NCBI GenBank assembly: GCA_026414765.1
Contig: JAOAIJ010000041.1
Coordinates: 62,001 to 126,000 of the forward strand
Direction of reading: 5' to 3'
Source of the DNA: Clostridia bacterium
Lineage (GTDB): Bacteria; Bacillota; Clostridia; Acetivibrionales; DSM-27016
DNA: 64,000 bases
The notes beneath the pieces are model-generated. The model had not been told where the DNA came from and did no database searches. It was given only the letters and a program-made list of their open reading frames with translations. Both the position numbers and the translations under genes were made by a program. How positions within the stretch are numbered: position 1 is the stretch's first letter; the number at the start of each line of letters is the position of its first letter. This document shows, piece after piece, positions 18,822 to 33,800 of this stretch.

Positions 18822-21800
18822 TTGAAGGAAGCTATTATAAGTTCTATATTGAAAAAAATAAAAACGGGATCCCTGTCAAAAGAAGTCGGGGTAGACCTAT
18901 GCTATGAGATCAAAAATATGAATGAAGGTACAGGAGCACAGATAAATCGTCCCGCTGATATTGCAATTATTGGTTTGGCGGGCTGTTATCCTCAAGCCAG
19001 AAATATCTATGATTTCTGGAAAAACTTAACCGGCGGCAAAGACTGCATCTCAGAAATACCATCCAACCGCTGGCGGTGGCAGGATTATTTCCTTCCGGAC
19101 AGGCAATCTGCAGCCGCACTGGGGAAAAGCTACAGTAAATGGGGTGGATTCATAGAGGATGTAGATAAATTCGATCCGTTATTTTTTAATGTTGCTCCCA
19201 GTGAAGCTGAACTGATGGACCCGCAGGAGCGTTTATTTCTGAAGGTGGTTTGGGAAGTATTGGAGGATGCCGGGTATAACAAATCCACATTAAGTACTCA
19301 AAAGGACAATGGAGAGAATAACAAAATAGGTGTTTTTGTTGGTGCTACATGGCAGGAATACCAGCTTTATTCCAGCAGTGTCGATGACTGTTACAAAACT
19401 GTTGTATCCACAAACGCCTGCAGTATTGCCAACAGAGTCTCCTACTTCTTTGATTTCAAAGGTTACAGCCTCACTGTCGATACAGCATGCTCTTCGTCTC
19501 TTATGGCAATCCATCTGGCTTGTGACAGTTTGCTACAGGGTACAAACAGCATAGCGATTGCCGGGGGCGTAAATCTTACTCTTCATCCCAACAAATATTT
19601 ACTGCTGTCAAAGCATCAGTTTGCTTCCAGTGATGGAAGGTGTGTAAGCTTTGGCGAGGGAGGAAACGGCTATGTCCCAGGTGAGGGTGTAGGGGCCGTG
19701 CTTCTCAAGCCCCTGTCCCGGGCTATTACAGATGGAGATCATATTTACGGTGTCATCAAAGCATCTGCTGCCAACCATGGAGGGAAAACCAACGGGTTTT
19801 CAGTTCCCAACCCCAATGCCCAGGCGGAAGTAATAACTGAGGCATTGGAGAAGGCCGGTATAGATCCCAGAACTATCAGCTATATCGAGGCTCACGGGAC
19901 AGGTACTTCCCTGGGTGATCCCATTGAAATTGCCGGTTTGAATAAAGCTTTCCGGGAGTATACCCGGGATAAGGGTTTTTGCTCCATAGGATCGGTGAAA
20001 TCCAATATCGGGCACTGTGAAAGCGCAGCGGGGATTGCTGGCCTGACGAAAGTACTGCTGCAGCTCAAATACAGAAAATTGGTCCCTTCCTTGCATTCCA
20101 GGGTTCTTAACCCTGAGATAGACTTTGATGATTCACCCTTTTTCGTTCAGCAGGAGCTTGCCGAATGGAAAAGGCCGAAAATAGAAATAAACGGACAAAC
20201 AAAAGAATATCCAAAACGGGCAGGCCTTTCATCCTTCGGGGCAGGAGGAGTAAATGTCCATCTGGTGATAGAAGAATATATTCCTGAGCACCGTGAATCT
20301 ACTCATAAAGTCCAAAACCCCGAACATCCGGCGATTATCCTGCTGTCGGCACGGAACCAGGAAGGACTCGTAGCACAGGTAAAACAATTATTAGACGCTA
20401 TTCTTGATAAAAGAATTGTTGAAGATGAGTTAAAGCAAATGGCCTATACACTTCAGGTAGGACGTGAGGCACTTGGAGAACGGCTGGCTGTAGTAGTAAG
20501 CTCCTTGGGAGAACTGGCTGAAAAGTTGCAGGCATTTTTGAAAGGTCAAAAAAATCTTGCCGGTCTATATCATGGACAGGCTCAAAATCGCCAGGAAGCC
20601 TTGTTTCCCTTAACGACAGATGCAGATTCAACGGTTTCTAAATTGATTTATGATAAAAGATATAATGAACTCTTGGACTTATGGATTAAAGGACAGCCTG
20701 TTGACTGGAATTTGCTCTATGATGAAAGCAAACCGCGACGAATGAGTCTACCGACTTATCCGTTTGCGGGTAAATCTTATTGGGTGCCGAAGATTGAACC
20801 GAACTCCTCCGCAGCTGTGATAAAATCCCCGGACACTTTCAGCAGCAGGGTATCTCCTGAAACTTCCGGTGAGTCGATGGTCGGAACGGTCATGCTGGTT
20901 CCCGTTTGGGATGCTTTTAATGTACAGAGGGTACAAGAGTATCCATCCTCTGCTGAGCAGATTTTAATTATAGGAGGGGCCGACGATAAAAGAAGCAGTA
21001 TCCGGAAGAAGTATCCAAATGCCCATATGCCGGATATTCAGCCCGTTGATAATATTGATGCGATAGCAGAAAAACTGAAAACTTATGAATACATAGATCA
21101 TATTATATGGATTGCCCCTGATAACTCCTTGACGTCCCTGGTGGAGGATGGGCTGATCGAAGGGCAGAATCAAGGTGTCCTTCAGATTTTCCGAATGATT
21201 AAAGCTTTGCTTCAGTTGGGTTATGGAACCAGGAACCTGGGGTGGACTATAATAACTGTTCAGACTCAAACTGTCAGAAAGCATGAAAAAGCAAACCCCA
21301 CTCATGCTTCACTTCATGGGCTGATCGGTTCTATGGCCAAGGAATACCGCAACTGGAAGGTACGGTTGGTTGATATGGAGGAAGATTCGTTTGCTGATAC
21401 CTCCAGGCTTACAACAGAAGTTTTTTCTTTACCTCCGGATCCTCAAGGGAATATTTTAGCATACAGAGACGGAGAGTGGTACCGGCAGCAGCTGGTTCCT
21501 TTTAATCGTCCTTCATTGCCGGAACCGCAACTATACCGGACCGGCGGAGTTTATGTAGTTATTGGCGGCGCAGGAGGCATTGGGGAAGTGTGGAGTGAAT
21601 ACATGATCCGCAGCTTCAAAGCTCAAATCATCTGGATTGGCAGACGCCAAACAAGCGAAGCAATTCAGGCAAAATTGGACAGGCTTGCAACTATGGGGCC
21701 TGTGCCCGAATACATTTCAGCGGATGCAACTGATGAAAAAATGTTGCGTAAAGCTTATGAAAAAATTAAGCAGAAATATACAAATATTAATGGAGTCATT

Positions 21801-24800
21801 CATTCAGCCATTGTGCTGCTCGACCAAAGTCTGGCCAATATGGATGAGGAGCGTTTCAAAACGGGGCTTTCTGCAAAGATCGATGTGAGTGTACGTATGG
21901 CACAGGTGTTTCAGAAAGAACCCCTGGATTTTGTAATGTTTTTCTCTTCCATGATTGCTTTTTCAAAATTTCCCGGACAGAGCAACTATGCTTCCGGCTG
22001 CACCTTTAAAGACGCTTATGCCCAGCAGCTTTCAAGGGAATGGCCTTGTAAAGTAAAGGTTATGGACTGGGGATACTGGGGCAGTGTCGGTATTGTTGCG
22101 TCGAAGGATTATCAGGACCGGATGGCATTGGCTGGTATTGGCTCTATTGAACCCCCGGAAGCGATGGAGGCTCTGGAGACACTACTTGCCGGGCCGATGG
22201 ATCAGCTTGCTCTGATGAAAACTACTAAACCTCTGGAAATGGAAGAAATAAATCCTCAGGAAGTGGTCGCTGTCTACTCTGAAAACCTGCATTCAGGTAT
22301 TCAAAATATAGAGAGCTATTTGCCTGAGCAGTTTTTACGGATTAATCACTTGAAATCGGAAGTAAGCCTTCATCTTAAGGAGATGGAGGGGCTTCTCTGC
22401 AAACTGCTTTTGGGTCAATTGCAGTCCATTGGAATGTTTGCACCAGATAATTCAATAATAGGTGATTATAAGAACAAAACTGGTCTATCCGGGCTGTATG
22501 ACCGATGGATGGAAGAGAGTATTGCTGCTTTGGAGCGGAATAAATATCTCCAGCATAAGGAACGCTTATTTGCGGTAACCAATGTAATTCCATCAGATAT
22601 GAATGATTTATGGGAAGAGTGGAATCAGAAAAAAAGTATATGGATGGAAAATTCAAACATGAAGTCATTGGTGGTTTTAGTTGATACAACACTTAGAGCA
22701 TTACCGGAAATACTCACCGGAAAAACCCTCGCGACAGAGATAATGTTTCCCAATTCCTCTATGGAACTGATAGAAGGAGTTTACAAAAACAATATGCTTG
22801 CTGATTACTTCAATGAAGTACTGGCAGACTCTGTGGTTGCATATATACACGAACGCCTTAAGCAGGATACATCCGCTAAAGTCAGAATTTTAGAGATTGG
22901 AGCAGGTACAGGCGGAAGCAGCAAAATGGTGTTTCAAAAACTAAAGCCTTATCAGCAACATATTCAGGAATATTGCTATACAGACATATCAAAAGCTTTT
23001 TTGCTTTTTGCAGAAAAAGAATACGGACCTGAGAATCCCTATCTGACCTACCGGATTTTTAATGCTGAAGCTCCGGTTGCCGGGCAAGGTGTCAATGCCG
23101 GGGGATACGATATTGCAATTGCTACCAATGTATTGCATGCAACCAAAAATATACGTACAACTTTGCGTAATGCAAAAGCTGCTTTACAGAAAAACGGGTT
23201 GATAATGCTAAATGAGATGTCACATAATACTATGTTTTTTCACCTGACATTCGGGCTGCTGGAAGGATGGTGGATGTATGAAGATTCAGCCCTCCGCATT
23301 CCGGGCTGTCCCGGATTGTATCCGGAGACCTGGAAAAGTGTTTTGGAAACAGAAGGGTTTAATTCCGTACTCTTCCCGGTCAGAGAAGCCCATGAATTCG
23401 GGCAGCAGATCATAATAGCCGAAAGTGATGGTGTTATAAGACAGCAGCAAAAAATAAAAACGGATGTGAGTACAGCTAAGGAGAAAAAGAGCCTGCAAGG
23501 AAACCAGTCAAGCTCACCCGGCAATGCTTCAAAAAAAGCTGGTCCTGAAACGAGCCGGCCGGTGTCGCCTAATAAAGGTAATGCCGCCAACGATCTAGTT
23601 CTGGAGGATTTTGTTAAGGAATTGATAAAAGAAAAGATTTCGGAATCTTTAAAGATTGATATTGACGAAATCGGCGTGGACGAACCATTTGCGGATTATG
23701 GCCTGGATTCTATAACCGGTGTCAATTTAGTATTCATCATTAATCAGGCGCTGGAAATCGATTTGAAGGTTACGACCCTGTTTGACTATAGCTCTGTAAA
23801 TCAGCTGGCAGCATATATTTTGTCCGGGAACAAAGAAGCAATTGCAGGGATCTACGGACTTAATACCAACCAGACTGAAGTGGATGAAGAACAGGATACC
23901 GATAGTCAGGAAGAATCTCTTGAGATTCTAGGTATCAAGGCAGAGACAGGAAGTGGAAGCCAACAAATATCAAAAGAGCCAATAGCAATTATCGGAATGA
24001 GTGGGCGGTATGCCAAAGCCAAATCGTTGGAGGAATTATGGGATTGCCTTGAAAACGGTACTGACCTGGTAGGGGAAATTACCAGGTGGGAGCTTGGGAA
24101 ATATCATCCGGAAGGACAGTCATACTGTAATCATGGCGGATTACTGGATGATATCGATAAATTTGATCCGCTCTTTTTCAATATTTCAGGGATTGAAGCT
24201 ACTTATATGGATCCGCAGCAAAGATTTTTTCTGGAAGAATCATGGAAAGCTCTGGAAGATGCAGGCTATGCAGGGTCAGAATTAGGTGGAAAGCAGTGCG
24301 GCGTTTATGTGGGGTACAACGGTGGAGATTACCAGCAGTTGTTTGCTGATAATCCTAATCCGCCACCTCAGGCTATGTGGGGTAACTCAGGCAACATAGT
24401 TCCTGCGCGTATCGCATATTACCTGGATCTGCACGGACCTACCGTAGCAGTCGATACAGCTTGTTCCAGTTCATTAGTTGCCATTCATCTTGCCTGTCAG
24501 GGGCTGTGGACTAACGAAACAGAGATGGCTCTAGCCGGAGGTGTATTTATTCTAAGTACTCCAGGTTTCTACATATATGCTAACCGGGCTTCAATGCTAT
24601 CCCCGTCAGGAAGATGCTATACCTTTGATGACAGGGCTGACGGGTTTGTTCCCGGCGAAGGCGTTGGTGCCGTTGTACTGAAGAGGCTTAAAGATGCCAT
24701 TGCTGATGGCGATCATATTTACGGAGTGATCCGGGGTTCTGGAATCAACCAGGATGGAAAGACCAATGGAATTACAGCACCCAGTGCCAATTCACAGGAA

Positions 24801-27800
24801 CGTTTGGAGCGCTATGTGTACGATACCTTTGGCATAAACCCGGCAGGAATCCAGATGGTTGAAGCTCACGGGACAGGTACCAAGTTAGGAGATCCAATTG
24901 AATTTGATGCCCTGACTCGTGCATTCCGGAACTATACAGATAAAAAACAATACTGTGCCCTTGGATCAATCAAGACAAATATCGGGCATTCATCAGCTGC
25001 GGCTGGGGTTGGGGGACTAATAAAAATTCTGCTGTCTCTTTACTACAAAAAAATTCCGCCCTCAATTAATTTTCACTCAGGGAACTCTAATATCAATTTT
25101 AGCGATAGCCCTTTTTATGTTAATACAACTCTCAGAGACTGGGAGGTTGAAAGCGAAGGAAGTCCGAATCAAACAAAGCGCTGTGCTGTAATCAGCTCTT
25201 TCGGATATAGCGGAACTAATGCTCATTTGGCTATAGAAGAGGCTCCGGAAGTAAAACGGACACATCCGGAAAAACCAGGTTATTTGATTGCATTATCTGC
25301 TAATTCCTTAAAACAACTGCAGCAGCAGGCGGAGAAATTAGCCGGTTATTGCAGTCAGCGGCCTTCCGTTGATTGCGGGAATATGAGCTTTACACTGCTG
25401 CAGGGTAGGAAACACATGAACCACCGTTTGGCTTGTGTTGTGCGTAACACGCAGGAACTTGTGAAATTCCTGAAAAAATGGCTGGAAAAGGGCAAAGTAT
25501 CTCAAGTCTATTCTTCAGAATTTCACGAGAAGGAGCATAGGGAGCAACTTACCCTGAAGCAATATGGCAATCAATTGCTTCAAAAATGCCGGGAAACAAG
25601 TAACACTAATGAATATTTGGAACAGTTGTCTACAGTTGCCGAGTTATATGCTCAAGGATATAATCTGGAATTCAGGCAGTTATTTGCCGAAAATCAGTAT
25701 TCGAGAATTTCTTTACCTACATATCCGTTTGCGGTTGAGAGCTATTGGGTGTCTGCAAGTGATAACAGGTCTGCCCGGGTTATGGAAGAAACCCGGAAGG
25801 CAGCAGCTATCCATCCTTTGCTGCACCAAAACACGTCTGATCTTTCAGAACAGCGTTTCAGCTCAACCTTTAACGGTGAGGAGTTTTTCCTGGCAAACCA
25901 TAGGGTTAACGGTCAAAGGATACTGCCGGGGGTTGCTTATCTGGAGATGGCCCGGGCTGCTGTAAGTCAGGCTGCCGGGACTTCAGCAGGCAACAGAATT
26001 TCAGTCAGGCTGAAAAATGTAGTTTGGGCACGGCCTGTCATAGTAGGTGAGCAGCCGGCAAATGTACATATCGGATTATTTCCTGATGATAACGGTGACA
26101 TCAGTTATGAGATTTATAGCCAGCAGGGAGGAGACAACACTGAGCCTTTAGTACACAGTCAGGGTACTGCGGTTATTACTCCCAATACAGAAGAGGCAAG
26201 ACTTGATCTGAATGCCATAAAAGCTTGCTGCAATCTGAATACTGTACCTGCCAGCCAATGCTACAAGGTATTTGAAGCTATGGGCTTTGATTATGGTCCC
26301 GGGCACCAGGGTATTGAACAGCTTTATATGGGACAGGGACAGTTATTGGCAAAGTTGTCTCTGCCGTCCTCAGTGGCCGGGACCAGTGAATTATTTGTCC
26401 TGCATCCCAGTCTGATGGATTCAGCTTTACAGGCAACACTGGGCTTGATGATGGATACGGGGGATCTGTTGTCCGGAAATATTGCCTTTACCAAACCGTA
26501 TTTGCCCTTTGCACTGCAGGAGGTTGAAATATTCGGAGGTAGCACGGCCAGTATGTGGGCCCTGATTAAATCCAGCGAAAGCAGTTCAGCAGGAGATAAG
26601 GTGCGGAAGCTGGATATTGATTTATGCGATGATGAGGGTAGAGTTTGTGTACGGATGAAAGGATTTTCAACCCGTGTGCTTGAGGGAGGAGCCGGTTCAG
26701 CGGAGACGTCCGCAGGTACCCTGATGATGAGTCCTTGCTGGAAAGTACAACCCATAAGCGGAGAAGTACATGCTCCTGACTATGAAAAACATATCGTGAT
26801 GATTTGCAAAGCCTTGGCTATGGCTCAGGATAATATCAAAGCCGGCATGACAGGAGTACATTGTATTCTCTTAGAAGCTGAATCGGAGGATATGGATGTG
26901 CAGTTTCAGACATATGCTGCCCGGGTATTTGATGAAATTAAAACAATTCTGAAAAGTAAGCCGGTTGGGCAGATACTGGTTCAAATTGTCGTTTCTGCAG
27001 AAGATAAACAGCAGATTTTTTCAGGCCTGAACGGGTTGTTGAAAACTGCCCATTTAGAGAATCCAAAGCTGATAGGACAGCTGATTGAAATAAACCCGGA
27101 TGAGGCTTCAGAAAAAATTATCGGAATATTGTGGGAAAACAGCCGTATTCCCACCGAAAGCCACATTCGCTATCAGGATAGTGTGCGCTATGTCGCCGGC
27201 TGGAGTGAGCTGGCAAATAATAAGGAAATAAGGAAGCTCCCGTGGAAAGAGCAGGGAGTCTATTTGATTACCGGAGGCGCTGGCGGCCTTGGATTAATTT
27301 TTGCTGAAGAGATGGTCAGACAGATAAAGGATCTGACCGTAATTCTGGTTGGACGATCTGAGCTTGACAGGAATAAGCAGGCTAAGCTTAAGGAGCTTGA
27401 GATCAAGGGGGCCAGGGTTGTTTACAGGGCGGTTGATGTAGCCGATATGCAGGCCGTAGTCGGATTGATTCAGGGAATCAAGGCTGAATTCGGAAATCTG
27501 AACGGAATTATTCACAGCGCCGGCGTAATACGTGATAATTTTATTATCAGAAAATCCAGGGAGGAACTTAGGGAAGTAATGAATCCCAAAGTTGCAGGAC
27601 TTGTGAATCTGGATCAGGCAAGCCAGGATATAGATCTTGACTTTTTCATAATATTTTCTGCCGGGGCAGGAATTATGGGTAACCCTGGACAAGCTGATTA
27701 TGCTTCCGCAAATGCATTTATGGATAACTATGCCAGATACCGCAGTACCCTGACTGGGCTAAAACTGCGGCAAGGGCAAACCTTATCCATTAATTGGCCC

Positions 27801-30800
27801 CTGTGGAAAGACGGAGGTATGCGGGTCGATGAAGAAACCGAGAAAAACTGGCTTAGTATGGGTATTGTACCCATGCCTGCGGAAAAAGGAATCAATGCTT
27901 TGTACCAAGCCTTAGCTTCAGGCAATAACCAGGTGATGGTGGCAGAAGGAAATTTGGGAAGGCTTCGCCAGATAATCATGGGGCAACTGACGGGAATGGA
28001 AACTGTAAAGAAACCTGCTGAAAAGGCTAAAGAAAAAACGGAATCAGCTGTTAAGCAGGATTTCCTTCAGGAAAAGGCAGTCAATTATTTTAAAAAGATG
28101 CTTTCATCTACTACCGGAATACCGCTCAACCGGATTGAGGCAGATGATCCGATGGAGGACTATGGTATTGATTCTATTATGATTATGCAGATTACTAATC
28201 AATTGGAAGAAATATTCGGCTCATTACCTAAAACACTGTTTTTTGAATATCAGAATATATATGAGTTAACTCTATATTTCGTCGATTCTTATAAGGATCG
28301 TCTTATACAGCTGCTGGGGCTTGAAGAAAAAGCAAATGCAGCTGATGAGAAGCCTCAGGCACTTGCAGTGGTGAAAGAACATGAAATCTCTGCCATAAAA
28401 AGCCGCAGGCGTTCCAGGTTTGCTGCAAAACAAACGGAATCGCTTAAAGAAAATAGCACTGATAATACGGAAATCGCAATTATAGGGGTTGCCGGACGAT
28501 ATCCGAAAGCGAGAAACATACACGAATTCTGGGAAAATTTGCAGGGTGGTAAAGACTGTATTACAGAAATTCCTATAGACCGCTGGGATTGTGATTTGTA
28601 TTATGACGAAGACAGAAACAAATCCGGCAAAATCTACAGCAAGTGGGGAGGCTTTTTAGACGGTGTAGATGAGTTTGATCCCCTGTTTTTCAACATATCT
28701 CCCAGGGAAGCAGAAATAATGGACCCACAGGAGCGCTTATTCATGCAATGTGTCTATGAGACTCTGGAGGACGCAGGATATGTACGTGAATCCAACAGCA
28801 CACAAAATGGTTTTGGATTAGAGGGTAATGTCGGTGTTTATGTAGGGGTCTGGTATGAGGAATACCAGCTTTATGGAGCCCAGGAGCAGCTTCGGGGCAG
28901 GCACATAACCTTAGCCGGAAGTCCGGCATCCATTGCCAACCGTGTATCGTATTTTTTCAATTTCCATGGACCCAGTATGGCAGTGGATACTATGTGTTCC
29001 TCCTCTCTGACTGCAATCCATCTAGCCTGTAAGAGTCTACAACGGGGGGAATGCGAGCTTGTTGTAGCAGGTGGCGTTAATGTCTCGGTTCATCCCAATA
29101 AATTCTTTATGCTGTCACAGGGGAATTTTGCGTCAAGCAGGGGACGGTGTCAAAGCTTTGGTCAGGGTGGCGACGGTTATGTACCAGGGGAAGGTATCGG
29201 GGCAGTTTTGCTCAAGCCGCTAAAAAAGGCTGTTGCTGACGGAGATCAGATTTATGGTGTTATCAAGGGGACTGCTATAAACCATGGTGGAAAGACCAAT
29301 GGTTATACTGTTCCCAATCCCAAAGCTCAAAGTGAAGTGATCGGCAGTGCCTTAAGGGAAGCAGGGATTCATCCAAGAACTGTCAGCTATATTGAAGCTC
29401 ACGGGACAGGAACTTCACTGGGTGATCCAATAGAAATTGCCGGTTTGGCTAAAGCCTTTAATGAACACACTGGCGACAAAGGGTTTTGTGCGATTGGATC
29501 AGCAAAATCCAATATCGGGCATTGTGAGAGTGCAGCCGGAATTGCCGGCATAACCAAAGTGTTATTGCAGTTCAAACACAAGCAATTAGTACCTTCCTTA
29601 CATTCCAAGGTACTAAATCCAAACATAGATTTCATCAACACACCTTTTGTTGTTCAACAGAAATTGGCTGAATGGAAACGCCCACTTGTTGAAATAAACG
29701 GTGAAACAAAGGAATATCCGCGAATTGCCGGTATTTCATCCTTTGGTGCAGGAGGGGCAAATGCCCACGTAATAATCGAAGAATATGATTCATGGGACTC
29801 AGAACGTTCCCATGTTGTCATCAGCGCCCAAAACCCTGCTATTATTGTGATATCGGCAAAAAATGAAGAGAGGCTTCAAGATCAGGTGAAGCAGTTGCTG
29901 GAAATGATCAGGAAGAAAAGACTGCCTGATGACAGACTTGCAGATTTTGCTTACACTCTTCAGGTAGGGCGGGAAGCTATGGAAGAACGCCTGGGTTTAG
30001 TCGTGGAATCGGTTAATGAACTTGAAGAAAAGCTCAAGAGGTTTTCAGAGGGCCAGGATGGTATAGATGACCTGTATCGTGGGCAGGTCAAGCGCAATAA
30101 AGAGGCTTTGAATGTATTTGCTATGGATGAAGAGCTGCAGGAAGCCCTGAGAAAATGGATTCAGAACCGTAAATATGCAAAGCTCCTTGATTTATGGGTC
30201 AAAGGGTTGTCTTTTGACTGGAACCAGATTTACGGCAGCATAAAGCCCAACCGTATCAGTATGCCGACATACCCCTTTGCCAGAGAACGTTACTGGGTAC
30301 CTGAGCTAAAAAACAATTCCGGTATTCTAAGAGAAGATTCTGCAATAACAGTACTGCACCCTTTGCTGCATAAAAATACCTCTGACCTGCTGGAATACCG
30401 TTTCAGTTCAACTTTTACAGGAGAAGAGTTTTTCTTAAAGGATTATAGCTTGAAAGGACGGAAGGTTTTGTCTGCGGTTGCTTATCTGGAAATGGCCAGG
30501 GCAGCACTGGAACAGTTGACAGGAAGGCTGGAAGAAGCAAAGAGGGGTATTACCTTGAAAAACGTGGTTTGCTCACAACCTGTCATACTCGGGCAGCAAC
30601 CGGCAGATATACATATTGGGCTTTATCCGGGAAATGATGGAGAGATAGCCTATGAAATATACGTTGAAGGGACGGATAACCGTGAACCAGTAATATATAG
30701 CCAGGGCAATGCATTACTGACTCAGATTGAAGATTTTTTACCTTTGGACATTAAAGCTATCCGGGCAGATTACAGCTCTAAAACACTAGGGTCTGCAGAA

Positions 30801-33800
30801 ATATATGAGGTCTTGTCGGGGCTGGGAAGTGAGTATGGCGAGTGTTACAGGGCTATAAAAGAGATACATGTCGGCGGGAGCCAGCTCCTGGCTAAGTTAT
30901 CCCTGTCTGAGTCTCTTTCTCTGCCCGGAAACCGGCTTGTTATTCATCCCTGCATAATAGATGCAGCGCTACAAGCGTCTATTGGTTTTGCCATAGGTTC
31001 CGGAGAACCAATCTCTTCCAGACTTAACCCGGCATTTTCCTTTGAATTGGAGGAAATTGAAGTAATGGGTCTATGCTCATCATCGATGTGGGCATTGCTC
31101 AGGACTGGTGAAGCAGGCAAAACAGCCAAGCAGCGGTTGGATATTGATATTTTTGATGAAGTTGGAAACCCCTGTATACGGATAAAAGGATGCTCATTAA
31201 CACCATTGGAAAGCGAAACCATATTGGCGGAAGCTCCTTCAGAAGATTCTACAGGAATTGGAACACTAATGCTGGAGCCTGACTGGAAAGAAAGTACTGC
31301 AAAAGTAGGGACGCCTCAGGAATATGAACAGCATCTGGTTATTCTATGCGACCAGGCCAGTGAAATTGAAATCAAGGGTTTGGCAGCAGTAAGCAGGTGT
31401 ATACGAATACAGACTGTGCAGCACGAACCGCACCGAATATTCCAGGCCTGTGCTGTCAAAGTGTTTGAGGAGATACAAAATATTCTTAAAGGAAAACCTG
31501 TAGGTAAAGTGCTAATACAGATAGTGATTTCTTCATCAGAACAGTCACAAGTCTTTTATGGTCTATCAGGCTTGCTCAAAACAGCACAGCTTGAAAATCC
31601 CAAAATTGTCGGACAGTTGATAGAAATTGAACCGGGAGAAGCTGCCGGAGAAACTATAGCCAAGCTTAAAGAGAACAGTTTGTATCCGATGGAGGATCAT
31701 ATACGGTATCATCAGGGCAAACGGAAGGTTGCAGGGTGGAGTGAAATCGAAACTTCCCGGGAAGAGGCATATTTACCTTGGAAAGATGGGGGTATATATC
31801 TGATAACCGGTGGTGCAGGTGGCTTGGGGCTGATATTTGCGGAAGAAATTGCTGAAAAGGCCAAGGAAGTAACTTTGGTTCTTACAGGCCGCTCGCAGCT
31901 TAGCGATGCAAAGCAGGTCCGTATAAAAGCATTGACTGCCAGGGGTGCCCGGGTAATCTACAAGCAAGTGGATGTTACAGACCGTGAGGAAGTTGATAGC
32001 TTAATCAGGAGCATACGAGAAGAGTTCGGGTATCTTAACGGCGTCGTACATAGTGCAGGTATAATCAAGGATAACTTCATTATCAAAAAGGCAAGGGAGG
32101 AGTTTTTGGAAGTCCTGATGCCCAAGGTTGCCGGTCTTGTTAATCTGGATGAGGCCACTAAGGATCATAATATGGATCTGTTCGTTCTCTTTTCCTCAGG
32201 AGCCGCAGCAATGGGTAATCCCGGCCAGGCAGACTATTCCACAGCTAACGCTTTTATGGATAGTTACGCAAGGTACCGTAATAATCTGGTGGCGCTGAAG
32301 CAGCGTTATGGCCGTACATTGTCCGTTAACTGGCCGCTTTGGAAAGCCGGGGGAATGAAGGTTGACAAGGAAAACCAAAAGGTAATGCTGCAGAGCGGAA
32401 TAATTCCAATGCGGACTGCAACAGGTATCCAGGCTTTCTATGAAGCATTGTCTTCCGATAGGTCTCAGGTCATAATCCTGGAAGGTTATTTGTCAGAAAT
32501 CAGAAAACGGCTTTTCAGAGCCCAGGCTAAAGAGCAGCTGTACCAGGCTCAAAAATCCTTATCCTTTGCAGAACTGGGCAGGGTTAACGAAAAGACCGTC
32601 CAGCAGCTGAAGGTGATTCTGGGAGATATTATTAAGCTTCCCGTCAGCAGGATAGACAGCAATGAGCCATTGGAAAGCTACGGTATAGATTCCGTTATGA
32701 TCATCAGGCTCAATCAGAAGCTTGAGAGTGTCTTTGGAGAGTTATCAAAGACTTTGTTTTATGAATACCGGACATTAGCCGAGCTGGCTGCTTATCTTTC
32801 AGCAGAGTTTTCTGAAGCTTGTCTGAAGTGGACCGGGCTGGACAAACAAGCTCCGGCAGTTGAGGCAGCAGCTTCAGCAGAAAATCAGGTTTACACCGGA
32901 CTTCCGGTGCTGAAATCTCTAAGAACCGGAAAGCAGCAAGTGAAAAAATATGGTACATCCGATAGTCGTTCAGACAGGGAACCGATAGCTATAGTGGGAG
33001 TCAGCGGGCATTTCCCTCAGGCAAATAATATGCAGGAATACTGGCAGAACCTGCAAAGGGGCAGGAGCTGCATTACGGAAATTCCGGCAAAACGCTGGCC
33101 GATGGAAGGGTTTTACCAGCCTGATGTTAAGGAAGCAGTAGCTCAAGGCCTTAGTTATAGCAAATGGGGTGGCTTTGTAGAAGGTTTCGCGGAGTTTGAC
33201 CCGCTCTTTTTCAATATTTCACCTCGTGAAACACAGATTATAGACCCACAAGAGCGGTTATTCATTGAATCCTGCTGGGAAGTGCTGGAGGATGCCGGCT
33301 ATACCAGGGAGCAACTATCAAAACAGTATAACGGCAGGGTAGGAGTCTTTGCAGGGATAACCAAAACGGGCTTTGATTTATACGGCGCTGATTTATGCAA
33401 ACAGGGAGAAAATATGCTCCCTCATACCTCATTCAGCTCTGTGGCAAACCGTATTTCTTACCTGCTGGATTTAAAGGGACCAAGCATGCCGGTTGACACC
33501 ATGTGTTCCTCGTCGTTAACTGCAATCCATGAAGCCTGTGAGCATATTCTGCTGGGAGAATGCGATTTAGCCATTGCCGGGGGTGTAAACCTGTATCTTC
33601 ATCCTTCAAGCTATATAAAACTTTGTGGGGCGCAGATGCTGTCCGCCAGCGGAGCGTGCAAGAGTTTTGGAAAGGGCGGCGACGGATTTGTTCCGGGTGA
33701 GGGGGTAGGCTGCGTATTACTGAAGCGGCTGTCTCAGGCAGTAAAAGACCGGGATCATATATATGCAGTTATCAAAGGTTCAAATATTAATCATGGGGGT

